Source of the DNA: CAVQCT01 sp964371785
GTDB lineage: Bacteria; Zixibacteria; MSB-5A5; GN15; FEB-12
Length of the DNA stretch: 64,000 nucleotides
Direction: 5' to 3'
NCBI GenBank assembly: GCA_964371785.1
Contig: CAYJOL010000005.1
Coordinates: forward strand, 186,001-250,000
Of the stretch, positions 54,494-62,638 are shown one piece after another (the stretch's first letter is position 1; each line of letters opens with the position of its first letter). The position numbers and the translations under genes were made by a program. The notes beneath the pieces are model-generated. The model made no database searches. It saw nothing but the letters and a program-made list of their open reading frames with translations, and had not been told where the DNA came from.

Positions 54494-56875
54494 ATGTCTT
54501 CATCAGGAAGAATAGCTGTAATCACGCTCCTTCTGGCTCTGGGATGCTTCATGATGCTTCCCCGCTCTGGCGCCGCCACACCTTCGCCGGAAATCAAGCG
54601 GGCAGTTCCTCAAAAGCCTGCTTACACGTCGTTGGACGGCTGGTCCGACAAGGATAGAATTGTTTTCAAACTGAAAGAAGGCATGGGACAGCCGGATTTT
54701 GACGGGACAAAGTTTGACCTCACCGGTCCTGAGTGGGATAGCCTGAACCGCCTCCTGACAGTTCCAAATAAGCAGATGTCAGTACGATCCCGGTTCACTC
54801 TCGACCGCGCCGTTCTCAATCGCCTCCGCGACGATGGCATGAAGCGTTCCGGTCAACAGCTCCCTGACCTTTCCCTGTATTACGAGATAGATCTTCCGGC
54901 CATTTCTACGGCGACCGATGCGGTGGCGATGGTCAATCAGCTTAATCAACTTGGCATCATCGAGATCGCCTATGTCGCTCCCAGACCCGACATTGCTTCG
55001 GCCCCTTCGGCTGGAGGCGTAGCGACTTCTGCAATGGTGACTCCCGGATTCGAAGCCGGCCAATACTATTTGCAGCCTGCGCCCACCGGACTTGACGCCT
55101 ATTACGCCTGGGGGTTCCCGGGCGGTAAAGGCGACAATATCAAAGTAGTGGATATTGAAGGTAACTGGATCCAAACACACGAAGACCTGCACGGCGGGAC
55201 AGATAATTTTCATATCGCCGGTTCGGTTATAAGCGATCCGGGCTGGTGGAATCATGGAACGGCTGTACTCGGTGAAATTGCGGCCGACTCGAACAATTTT
55301 GGAATGACCGGCATCGCGTTTAATGTGGCACTGGGAACTGTCTCAATCGGCTCCATGTCAACCGCCAGCGCCTTGGTCACAGCCATGAACAATACGTCGC
55401 CCGGCGACATCATTCTGATTGAGTTGCACGCCCCCGGCCCCCATTTCAACTTTCAGGAGCGAAGCGACCAACGCGGCTATGTCGCCATGGAGTACTGGCA
55501 GGAGAATTTCGACGCCATTTACAATGCCACGGCGGCCGGCCGAATAGTGGTTGAAGCAGGCGGCAACGGCGCTGAAAACTACGATGATCAGTCGATTTAC
55601 GGGCTGCTTTTTGACCCTGATTACCGCTTTTCCGGCGCCATACTGGTGGGCGCTTCCAGCTCCAGTCATGTACCGGCTTCGTTTACGAACTACGGACAGA
55701 GAGTCGATGTTCACGGATTCGGCACATGGGATGTATATACGCTGGCTTATGGAGATCTGTATGGAAGCAGCGATAACGACTACTATACCGCATCCTTCTC
55801 CGGGACTTCGAGCGCATCCCCGATCATTGTTGGAGCCTGCGCATGTATTGAAGGCGTGCACAAGGCAATCCACGGGTACACGATAGACCACGCTGAACTT
55901 CGTCAGTTGCTTACCACGTACGGCACGCCACAGGCTCCGGACGCAAAACATATCGGACCACTGCCTGACCTCCACGGTGCAGTGGACCAGGTTATCGGCG
56001 TGTCATTCACGGCCGACACAAATGTCGGATGGGTTCCGCTCCCGGTCCAGTTTGCCGGGTCATCCGGTTTGCCCGTGGATAACTGGACTTGGACGTTCGG
56101 AGACGGCGACTCAGCCTTTACCCAAAACGCCGGTCATACGTATCAACAGCCGGGCATCTACGATGTATCCTTGCAGATTGTCTCGGGTGCGGACACCCGC
56201 CATGTCACCCGAAGCAGTTTCATCGTGTCGCTTGCTGACACCGTTCAGGCAAACACTGTATCTTCTCCCCCCGGTCAATCGTTTGAAGTCTTGGTTTCGG
56301 CGAATAACACGATACCACTTGATTATCTGCGGATACCGGTTGAGTACGATGGTCCGGCTGGACTGTCATTCGATTCGATTTCCACCGTCGGTTGCCGCAC
56401 AAGCTATTTCGAAGTGGTCAGCCTTCTCCATTACGATCCCTTCGGCCGTCGACTGACCGCAAAGCTTCAACCCACGTCTACCAACACTCAGCCTGATCTC
56501 AGTCCGGGAACAGGACCGATATTGAAACTGTATTTCACGGCATCTGGGCCGTCAGGCCAGACGAGCCCGTTGCTTCTGGATGGCTATTCAACCTACACGC
56601 CTAACTTCCAGGGAAACCTGGCCTCTTACAACGCAGCCTCGTTGTCGGGAAGTGTAACCGTAACTTCATGCACGTTACGGGGGGATGTCGACGGTACTTC
56701 GGCCGTAGATATCGGTGATCTTGTGTACCTTGTCGAGTATTCGTTTAACGGTGGACCGGAACCGGTCCCGCTTGAAGCGGCTGACGTAAACTGCTCTGGC
56801 GGAGTCGATATCGCCGATCTGGTTTATCTGGTCGACTTCATGTTCGGCACCGGACCGGCTCCTTGCGGTTGCTGA
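54494..56875 (+). CDS. Exported subtilisin-like (S8) protease with PKD, cohesin-like domain and dockerin
   Basis: This 793-residue protein has a signal peptide (residues 1-28) and a propeptide-like region. The S8 catalytic residues are D220 in VVDIEGNW, H254 in WWNHGTAVLGEI, N358 in EAGGNG and S439 in FSGTSSASP. A PKD-type domain follows (~500-575; NWTWTFGDGDSAFTQNAGHTYQQPGIYDVSLQI in parts). A cohesin-like beta-sandwich comes next (~580-725; SFEVLVSANNTIPLDYLRIPVEYDGP). The protein ends in a dockerin with VDIGDLVYLVEYSF and VDIADLVYLVDFMF. A cohesin-like and a dockerin module in one chain would allow assembly in series. Confidence 0.9.
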   Translation: MSSSGRIAVITLLLALGCFMMLPRSGAATPSPEIKRAVPQKPAYTSLDGWSDKDRIVFKLKEGMGQPDFDGTKFDLTGPEWDSLNRLLTVPNKQMSVRSRFTLDRAVLNRLRDDGMKRSGQQLPDLSLYYEIDLPAISTATDAVAMVNQLNQLGIIEIAYVAPRPDIASAPSAGGVATSAMVTPGFEAGQYYLQPAPTGLDAYYAWGFPGGKGDNIKVVDIEGNWIQTHEDLHGGTDNFHIAGSVISDPGWWNHGTAVLGEIAADSNNFGMTGIAFNVALGTVSIGSMSTASALVTAMNNTSPGDIILIELHAPGPHFNFQERSDQRGYVAMEYWQENFDAIYNATAAGRIVVEAGGNGAENYDDQSIYGLLFDPDYRFSGAILVGASSSSHVPASFTNYGQRVDVHGFGTWDVYTLAYGDLYGSSDNDYYTASFSGTSSASPIIVGACACIEGVHKAIHGYTIDHAELRQLLTTYGTPQAPDAKHIGPLPDLHGAVDQVIGVSFTADTNVGWVPLPVQFAGSSGLPVDNWTWTFGDGDSAFTQNAGHTYQQPGIYDVSLQIVSGADTRHVTRSSFIVSLADTVQANTVSSPPGQSFEVLVSANNTIPLDYLRIPVEYDGPAGLSFDSISTVGCRTSYFEVVSLLHYDPFGRRLTAKLQPTSTNTQPDLSPGTGPILKLYFTASGPSGQTSPLLLDGYSTYTPNFQGNLASYNAASLSGSVTVTSCTLRGDVDGTSAVDIGDLVYLVEYSFNGGPEPVPLEAADVNCSGGVDIADLVYLVDFMFGTGPAPCGC

Positions 56876-56973
56876 CCCGCTTCGGGTTTTGACTGAATTT
56901 TATTACGGCCGCGATTGCTAAAATCGCGGCCTGTTGTTTTTGCGGCGGATGACCTGCGTCATTTAATTCGCTC

Positions 56974-57001
56974 TTGCGGATTTCGCTCCTCAGTGTATAT
57001 A
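56974..57001 (+). promoter_or_regulatory. Probable promoter of surface-protein member 3
   Basis: TTGCGG, a 16-base spacer and TATATA lie ~90 bases before the start. Confidence 0.5.
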
Positions 57002-57088
57002 TTTGTCTGATGTGGAATTGGAGGTCTGCTGTGCTGTCCAGCCCTGGCAGGAATCCGCTGAAAACCAGACGATGAGGTAATAGCTCCC

Positions 57089-59707
57089 ATGACAGGCAAA
57101 AATTCAATTCTAGGCGTAGCGATAATCGTTATCCTTCTTGGTTCAACCTCAACGGCGTTGGGCAGGTCAGAATTCGCGACCGACGGCCGCGGATACCTGC
57201 AATCAAAATCGACAGCGGGACCGGCGCAGGCCATAGTTGCTCACCGCATCGGAAAGATTGTCCTGTCAGTAAACAACAACGGGACGTTCGGAAAAGGTTT
57301 TGCCGGCGGCGTTCCCCAGGACTTTTTCACAGGTGAGGCGGTTCCGTCCTGTGAGTACCCCAAGGGCTCCAATATCGACTATCTGTTTGCGGGCGCCTTC
57401 TGGATTGGGGCCGTGGTAGGCCGTGACACGCTCGTTTCAGTGGGCGCTGACGGCTGGTCATCGGTAATGGAATTTCATCCCGACGCTCCCCCGTTCGGAT
57501 ATCCAATCAAAAGGTCGATCACCTACCCGGATGCTCCCGGATACCAAGACGCTATCTCCGAAGAAGACTATATCATGATGTACTCCGATACACTTACCGC
57601 AAACATCGAGCCCGATTACTTCGGCCGTCCCCATATTCCGCTCGATATCGAGGTCACCGAACGATCCTATGCGTGGTCGTACAGCTATGCTGAAGATTTC
57701 GTCCTGTTTGATTATTCCGTCAGGAACTTCGGAACATCCAAGCTGGAAAATGTCTACATGGGTTTATATGTAGATGCCGACGTCTATTTCCAGGGGAACA
57801 GCTCAACGGGCTATAACGATGATATTTGCGGGTTCATCGAAAAGGATAATATAAAGGAAGGCAAATACGAAATCGAACAGACCGTCAACATAGCCTGGAT
57901 AGCGGACAATGACGGTGATCCGATGGGTGGTCATTTCAACGAACAATCGCCTAACGGGGTGACCGGCATGCGGATTGTCCGAACCCCAGCCGATACCCTT
58001 GATGTTTCCTTTAACTGGTGGATAAGCAATGGTGCCGGCGCGCTGGATTTCGGACCACGCGAGCGTTCATTTATGGGCAGACTCAAAGAAGAGTTTCGTG
58101 ATTTCCGAACCGGTGGACTCGGAACGCCCGAAGGAGATGTTAATAAGTACTACCTGATGAGAAATCAGGAATTCGACTATGACCAGCCTTACTCGGCCGC
58201 CATCCAGCCGAATGATACGCTTTGGATGACTCCGCCACAGGAAAATGCCGCCAACTATGCGGACGGTTTTGATACCCGGTTCCTCCTCTCCTTCGGCCCA
58301 TTTGATATTAGTCCGGGCGAGAAGCTTCCGCTTTCGTTCGCCTATGTAGCCGGGGATACCTTCCATGTCAATCCAAACAATATTGACAATCTGCCGGGCA
58401 ATCCGGACGCCTATTACGCCGGACTTAATTTCAAGGACTTGTCTCTCAACTCGTCCTGGGCCGCCCGCGTGTACGACAATCCAGGCATCGATACCGATAG
58501 TGACGGCTACGCGGGCAAGTACAAGATTTTCTGCGCGGATACGTCGTTCTTACCGGTGGACACCAACATCGGAGGGCACGATACTACCATCATAGTTCCC
58601 AATTACACGCAATGCGATACTGTCTACTACGAAGGTGACGGAGTGCCTGATTTCCGTGGCGCTGCTCCCCCGCCGGCGCCCGAGTTCTGGCTGTACCCGG
58701 AACTTGGGAAAATTCGTGTACGATTCAACGGCTACCGAAGTGAAACAACCAAAGATGTTTTCTCCCGCGTTGCTGATTTTGAAGGCTATCGCGTGTATAT
58801 CGGCCGCGACGACCGGGCAACCAGCTACGCCATGTTCGCTTCGTATGACCGGGAAGACTACAATCGTTACGTGTGGGATATTCAGGTGAAGCCAAGACCC
58901 GCGTATAGGCTCATGGACGTTCCTTTTACGATCGATTCCTTGCGGTGCCTTTATGGAACCTCGTGCGATGACTCTACATTTTTACCTACTGATTTCACCC
59001 GCAACTCTCCCTATATTGACCCGAATCACCCTGACTCGATCTTCTATTTCGAGCCGCAGGACTTTAACGCCTCAGAGTTGGGCGTGTCTACACCGATCAA
59101 GAAAATTTACCCGGATCAACCGTATCCTTCGAGTCTCAACAAGGACTCGGTCGATGCCAGCGAATTGACTGAAGACGGTCAATTCAAGTATTTTGAATAC
59201 GAGATTGAGATCACAAATCTGTTACCTTCGGTACCCTACTGGGTCAATGTGGTCGCGTTCGACTTCGGCTCACCGGAGTCAGGTCTCGCAGCCCTGGTAA
59301 GTTCGGTAACGGCCGGGGCAAAGAGCGCCTATCCACTGGGCATTGCTTCGGAAAATGAAGCGCTGTCCAGGCAAATCTATGTATTTCCTAATCCGTACCG
59401 AATCGACGGCAACTACCGAGCCTCCGGATTCGAAGGTCGCACCGATTTTGACCGGCCGGACGACCGGGTGAGGGCCGTACATTTTGCCAACCTACCCCCT
59501 AAGTGTAAAATCCAGATTTTCACACTCGACGGTGATTTGGTACGGGAAATTCAGCACGATCGGCTGCCTACTGACCCAACCGCTTCAGAGGAGTCCTGGG
59601 ATCTAATCACTCGTAACACACAGTTGGCGGTGTCCGGCCTTTATTACTGGGTCGTCGAATCGTCCACCGGCGATACTCAGATAGGCAAGTTCGTGCTTAT
59701 TATGTAG
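57089..59707 (+). CDS. Large exported surface protein, ~850-residue family, member 3
   Basis: This 872-residue protein has a signal peptide (ILGVAIIVILLGSTSTALG). It has all family blocks: LSVNNNGTFGKGF, CEYPKGSNIDYLFAGAFWIGAVVGRDTLVS, ERSYAWSYSYAEDFVLFDYSVRN, SFNWWISNGAGALDFGPRER, LKEEFRDFRTGGLGTPEGD, DTDSDGYAGKY, GDGVPDFRGAAPPPAP, DFEGYRVYIGRDD, and C-terminal FPNPYRIDGNYRASGFEGRT...TQIGKFVLIM. It is very similar to member 4 directly downstream, consistent with recent tandem duplication. GAGGT lies 10 bases before the ATG. No enzyme motif; probably extracellular. Confidence 0.8.
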   Translation: MTGKNSILGVAIIVILLGSTSTALGRSEFATDGRGYLQSKSTAGPAQAIVAHRIGKIVLSVNNNGTFGKGFAGGVPQDFFTGEAVPSCEYPKGSNIDYLFAGAFWIGAVVGRDTLVSVGADGWSSVMEFHPDAPPFGYPIKRSITYPDAPGYQDAISEEDYIMMYSDTLTANIEPDYFGRPHIPLDIEVTERSYAWSYSYAEDFVLFDYSVRNFGTSKLENVYMGLYVDADVYFQGNSSTGYNDDICGFIEKDNIKEGKYEIEQTVNIAWIADNDGDPMGGHFNEQSPNGVTGMRIVRTPADTLDVSFNWWISNGAGALDFGPRERSFMGRLKEEFRDFRTGGLGTPEGDVNKYYLMRNQEFDYDQPYSAAIQPNDTLWMTPPQENAANYADGFDTRFLLSFGPFDISPGEKLPLSFAYVAGDTFHVNPNNIDNLPGNPDAYYAGLNFKDLSLNSSWAARVYDNPGIDTDSDGYAGKYKIFCADTSFLPVDTNIGGHDTTIIVPNYTQCDTVYYEGDGVPDFRGAAPPPAPEFWLYPELGKIRVRFNGYRSETTKDVFSRVADFEGYRVYIGRDDRATSYAMFASYDREDYNRYVWDIQVKPRPAYRLMDVPFTIDSLRCLYGTSCDDSTFLPTDFTRNSPYIDPNHPDSIFYFEPQDFNASELGVSTPIKKIYPDQPYPSSLNKDSVDASELTEDGQFKYFEYEIEITNLLPSVPYWVNVVAFDFGSPESGLAALVSSVTAGAKSAYPLGIASENEALSRQIYVFPNPYRIDGNYRASGFEGRTDFDRPDDRVRAVHFANLPPKCKIQIFTLDGDLVREIQHDRLPTDPTASEESWDLITRNTQLAVSGLYYWVVESSTGDTQIGKFVLIM

Positions 59708-59873
59708 TTGATTATCCCGGTTACTCTGGAGTGAAGTGGCCTGAATTATCAACATTCAAGAGCAGAAAATGCGATGTCCCCTGCCCTTTGGCTGCTCATC
59801 TGAGCACTTCTCACCCTATAAGTCATCGCAATTACCCGGGTAATTCCTCAGCAGTAGAGCAAATGTCAAAAGT

Positions 59874-59908
59874 CCGTGAATGACATGACATTCGGCGGAA
59901 TTTTTTTT
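59874..59908 (+). terminator. Possible terminator after member 3
   Basis: CCG-t-GAATG pairs with CATTC-gg-CGG around a 6-base loop, followed by AA and eight T. The rest of the 340-base gap holds a perfect palindrome ATTACCCGGGTAAT (59831-59844), a possible operator, and the promoter of member 4. Confidence 0.5.
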
Positions 59909-59920
59909 GGTGGAAAATCC

Positions 59921-59949
59921 TTGCTTCGCTCTGCTTTATTTAGTACCAT
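59921..59949 (+). promoter_or_regulatory. Possible promoter of surface-protein member 4
   Basis: TTGCTT, a 17-base spacer and TACCAT lie ~100 bases before the start. Confidence 0.35.
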
Positions 59950-60050
59950 TGTGGCTTAATGCATCTAAAGATTTATAGTGAATAACGTTAAACTGTTCTG
60001 ATGCTTATTTCGTCAATGAGTAAAACTTCACAAATTAGAGTGTAGGAACT

Positions 60051-62633
60051 ATGTCACGGAATGTATGTAAGTTAACGGGAATACTTGTCATATGCGCGCT
60101 CATCATTTCGGGGACGGCGTCTGCTCGTGCCCTGATGGACACACACGGCGGGAAATGGACCAACCAGGGCATGTCTGCGGCCAGCCCTCCGGCCTATTGT
60201 ATTGTAGCACATCGTGTCGGCCGCATGGAACTGGCAATTAACAATAACGGCACGTTCGGTGACGGTTTCGCTCAGGGTACCACTATCGACTGCATTACCG
60301 GCCAGACCGTCAAATCATGCGAGTTCCCCAAGGGCTCGAACATTCGGTATTTGTTTGCCGGAGCGTTCTGGATTGGTGCGGTGGTTGGTCGCGATACACT
60401 GGTTTCAGTGGGTGCCGACGGCTGGCAGACCACGCGGGAGTTTGCTCCCGATATGTCTCCCTTTGGTGATATCGTGTACCGGTCGATACGATACCCCGAT
60501 CAAGAGCAGCTGTACAAAAATGCGGTTTCGGAAGAAGATTATATCAGCTCGTATTCCGATACGCTGACCGATGGTCGGGCGAGCGATTTCTTCGGCGCCC
60601 CCTTTACGCCGCTGAATATTGAAGTCACTGAGAAATCATATGCCTGGTCATATCCGTATGCCCAGGACTTTGTTCTCTTCGATTATGAAATTAAGAATAT
60701 CGGCGGACAGCGGCTCAACAATACTTATATGGGAGTCTATGTAGACGCCGACGTCCATCCTGAGGGCCAGACCAGTGGCAGTGGCGCGCAAGACGATGTA
60801 TGCGGATTCGTCGATTCCATGCTGATTGACGAACAGGGCCATAAAGTGAAGGAACAAGTGTTCATCGCCTGGATCGCTGACAACGATGGTGATCTGAGCA
60901 AACCGGGTAATGAGCAGTGTCCGAATGTCACCGGCACGCGTATCGTCCGTACACCGGCTGACTCACTGGACGTTTCATTCAACTGGTGGATTTCGAACGG
61001 GAACTCGGCATTGGATTATGGTCCGCGTGAACGTCCGGGTCAAGGTCGCCTCAAAGAGGAGTTCCGTGATTTCCGCACGGGCGGTCTGGGCACCCCCGAA
61101 GGCGACGTTAATAAGTACTATATGCTCCGAAACCAGGAGTTCGATTTTGACCAGGTCAGGACTGCTACCATACAGCCGACCGACACGCTCTGGATGCTCC
61201 CGCCTCAGGCGCAGGCAGGCAGCTGGGCAACCGGGCTGGATACCCGTTATCTTCTTTCCTTTGGCCCGTTCGACATCGACCCGGGTGAAAAGCTGCCAAT
61301 CTCGTTTGCGTACGTGGCCGGCATGAAATTCCACACCAACAAAGACAACATCGATAATCTGCCGGATGACCCGAATGCATACTATGCCAACCTGAACTTT
61401 GACAGTCTTGGCACCAACTCAGCGTGGGCGTCACGAATTTATGACAATCCCGGTGTCGATACCGACAGCGATGGTTACGCGGGCGAGTTTGTGGTGTTCT
61501 TTTCGGACTCCAGTTTTGTCGACGGTCAGTGGGTTTATGACTCCACCAAGGCCGACACGGTGTACATCAAAGGCGACGGTGTGCCGGACTTCCGTGGCGC
61601 TTCTCCACCGCCTGCGCCGGCTTTCTGGCTGGAGCCGACTGTCGGCTCAATCAAAGTCCGTTTCAACGGCCTTCGTTCGGAGACAACTAAAGACGTCTTT
61701 TCCCGAATCCCGGATTTTGAGGGTTATCGCGTGTATATCGCCCGCGATGATCGTGAGACCAGTTTCAGCCTCTACGCGTCGTATGACAGACAGGATTACA
61801 ACAAGTATGTCTGGGATGGCGTTCAGTTCAAACTACTTGATATTCCGTACACACTTGAAGAACTTCGGTGCCTCTATGCGCCCGACTCATGTGCGGACAC
61901 TACATGGGATCCGCTGAACTACACGCGTACGACACCCTTCGTAAATCCGAAGAACCCAACCGAAGTCTTCTACTTTGAACCTCAGGATTTCAACGCCTAC
62001 CTGCCGGGAATAAACACGCCTATTCAGAAAGTTTATCCTGATCAGCCCTATCCTACTTCCCTTGTCCCGGATTCGGCACAGGCTGATGAGTTGACGCCCG
62101 AGGGTCGGTTGAAGTATTTCGAGTACGAACTGGACATTGACAATCTTCTGCCCACCGTCGAGTGGTATGTAAATGTCACGGCATTCGATTTTGGCTCGCC
62201 GAAGTCCGGGCTCAAGTCGCTGGAAACACCACGTTCCTCCGGCGCCGAAGCTGCCTATCCGATGAGCACGGCGCAGACTGTTGACCAGAAAGACCTCAAG
62301 GTGTTCGTCTACCCGAATCCTTATCGAATCGATGGCAACTATCGTGCGGAAGGGTACGAGGGACGAACACAGAGTGACCGTCCCGATGACCGAGTTCGCG
62401 TAGTGCATTTCGCCAATTTGCCGGCAAAGTGTACCATCAAGATATTTACCCTTGATGGTGATCTGGTTCGTGAAATCGTACATGACAAGGACCCGAGTGA
62501 TCCCGAGGCGAGTCACGAAATGTGGGATATGATCACACGCAACACGCAGCTTTCAGTATCAGGTCTGTATTATTGGACAGTCGAATCTGATTCCGGGGAG
62601 ACACAAATTGGGAAGCTCGTGCTCATAATGTAA
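60051..62633 (+). CDS. Large exported surface protein, ~850-residue family, member 4
   Basis: This 860-residue protein has a signal peptide ending SGTASARA. It carries the same block order as member 3, with long near-identical stretches (EFRDFRTGGLGTPEGDVNK; GAFWIGAVVGRDTLVSVGAD). Lone differences cluster in the loop after NTYMGVYVDADVHPEG and in the DxDxDG region. The C-terminus is VYPNPYRIDGNYRAEGYEGRT...ETQIGKLVLIM. AGGA precedes the ATG closely. Only 5 bases separate its stop from the start of member 5, so both are in one operon. Function unknown; shared extracellular role inferred. Confidence 0.8.
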   Translation: MSRNVCKLTGILVICALIISGTASARALMDTHGGKWTNQGMSAASPPAYCIVAHRVGRMELAINNNGTFGDGFAQGTTIDCITGQTVKSCEFPKGSNIRYLFAGAFWIGAVVGRDTLVSVGADGWQTTREFAPDMSPFGDIVYRSIRYPDQEQLYKNAVSEEDYISSYSDTLTDGRASDFFGAPFTPLNIEVTEKSYAWSYPYAQDFVLFDYEIKNIGGQRLNNTYMGVYVDADVHPEGQTSGSGAQDDVCGFVDSMLIDEQGHKVKEQVFIAWIADNDGDLSKPGNEQCPNVTGTRIVRTPADSLDVSFNWWISNGNSALDYGPRERPGQGRLKEEFRDFRTGGLGTPEGDVNKYYMLRNQEFDFDQVRTATIQPTDTLWMLPPQAQAGSWATGLDTRYLLSFGPFDIDPGEKLPISFAYVAGMKFHTNKDNIDNLPDDPNAYYANLNFDSLGTNSAWASRIYDNPGVDTDSDGYAGEFVVFFSDSSFVDGQWVYDSTKADTVYIKGDGVPDFRGASPPPAPAFWLEPTVGSIKVRFNGLRSETTKDVFSRIPDFEGYRVYIARDDRETSFSLYASYDRQDYNKYVWDGVQFKLLDIPYTLEELRCLYAPDSCADTTWDPLNYTRTTPFVNPKNPTEVFYFEPQDFNAYLPGINTPIQKVYPDQPYPTSLVPDSAQADELTPEGRLKYFEYELDIDNLLPTVEWYVNVTAFDFGSPKSGLKSLETPRSSGAEAAYPMSTAQTVDQKDLKVFVYPNPYRIDGNYRAEGYEGRTQSDRPDDRVRVVHFANLPAKCTIKIFTLDGDLVREIVHDKDPSDPEASHEMWDMITRNTQLSVSGLYYWTVESDSGETQIGKLVLIM

Positions 62634-62638
62634 TTTTG

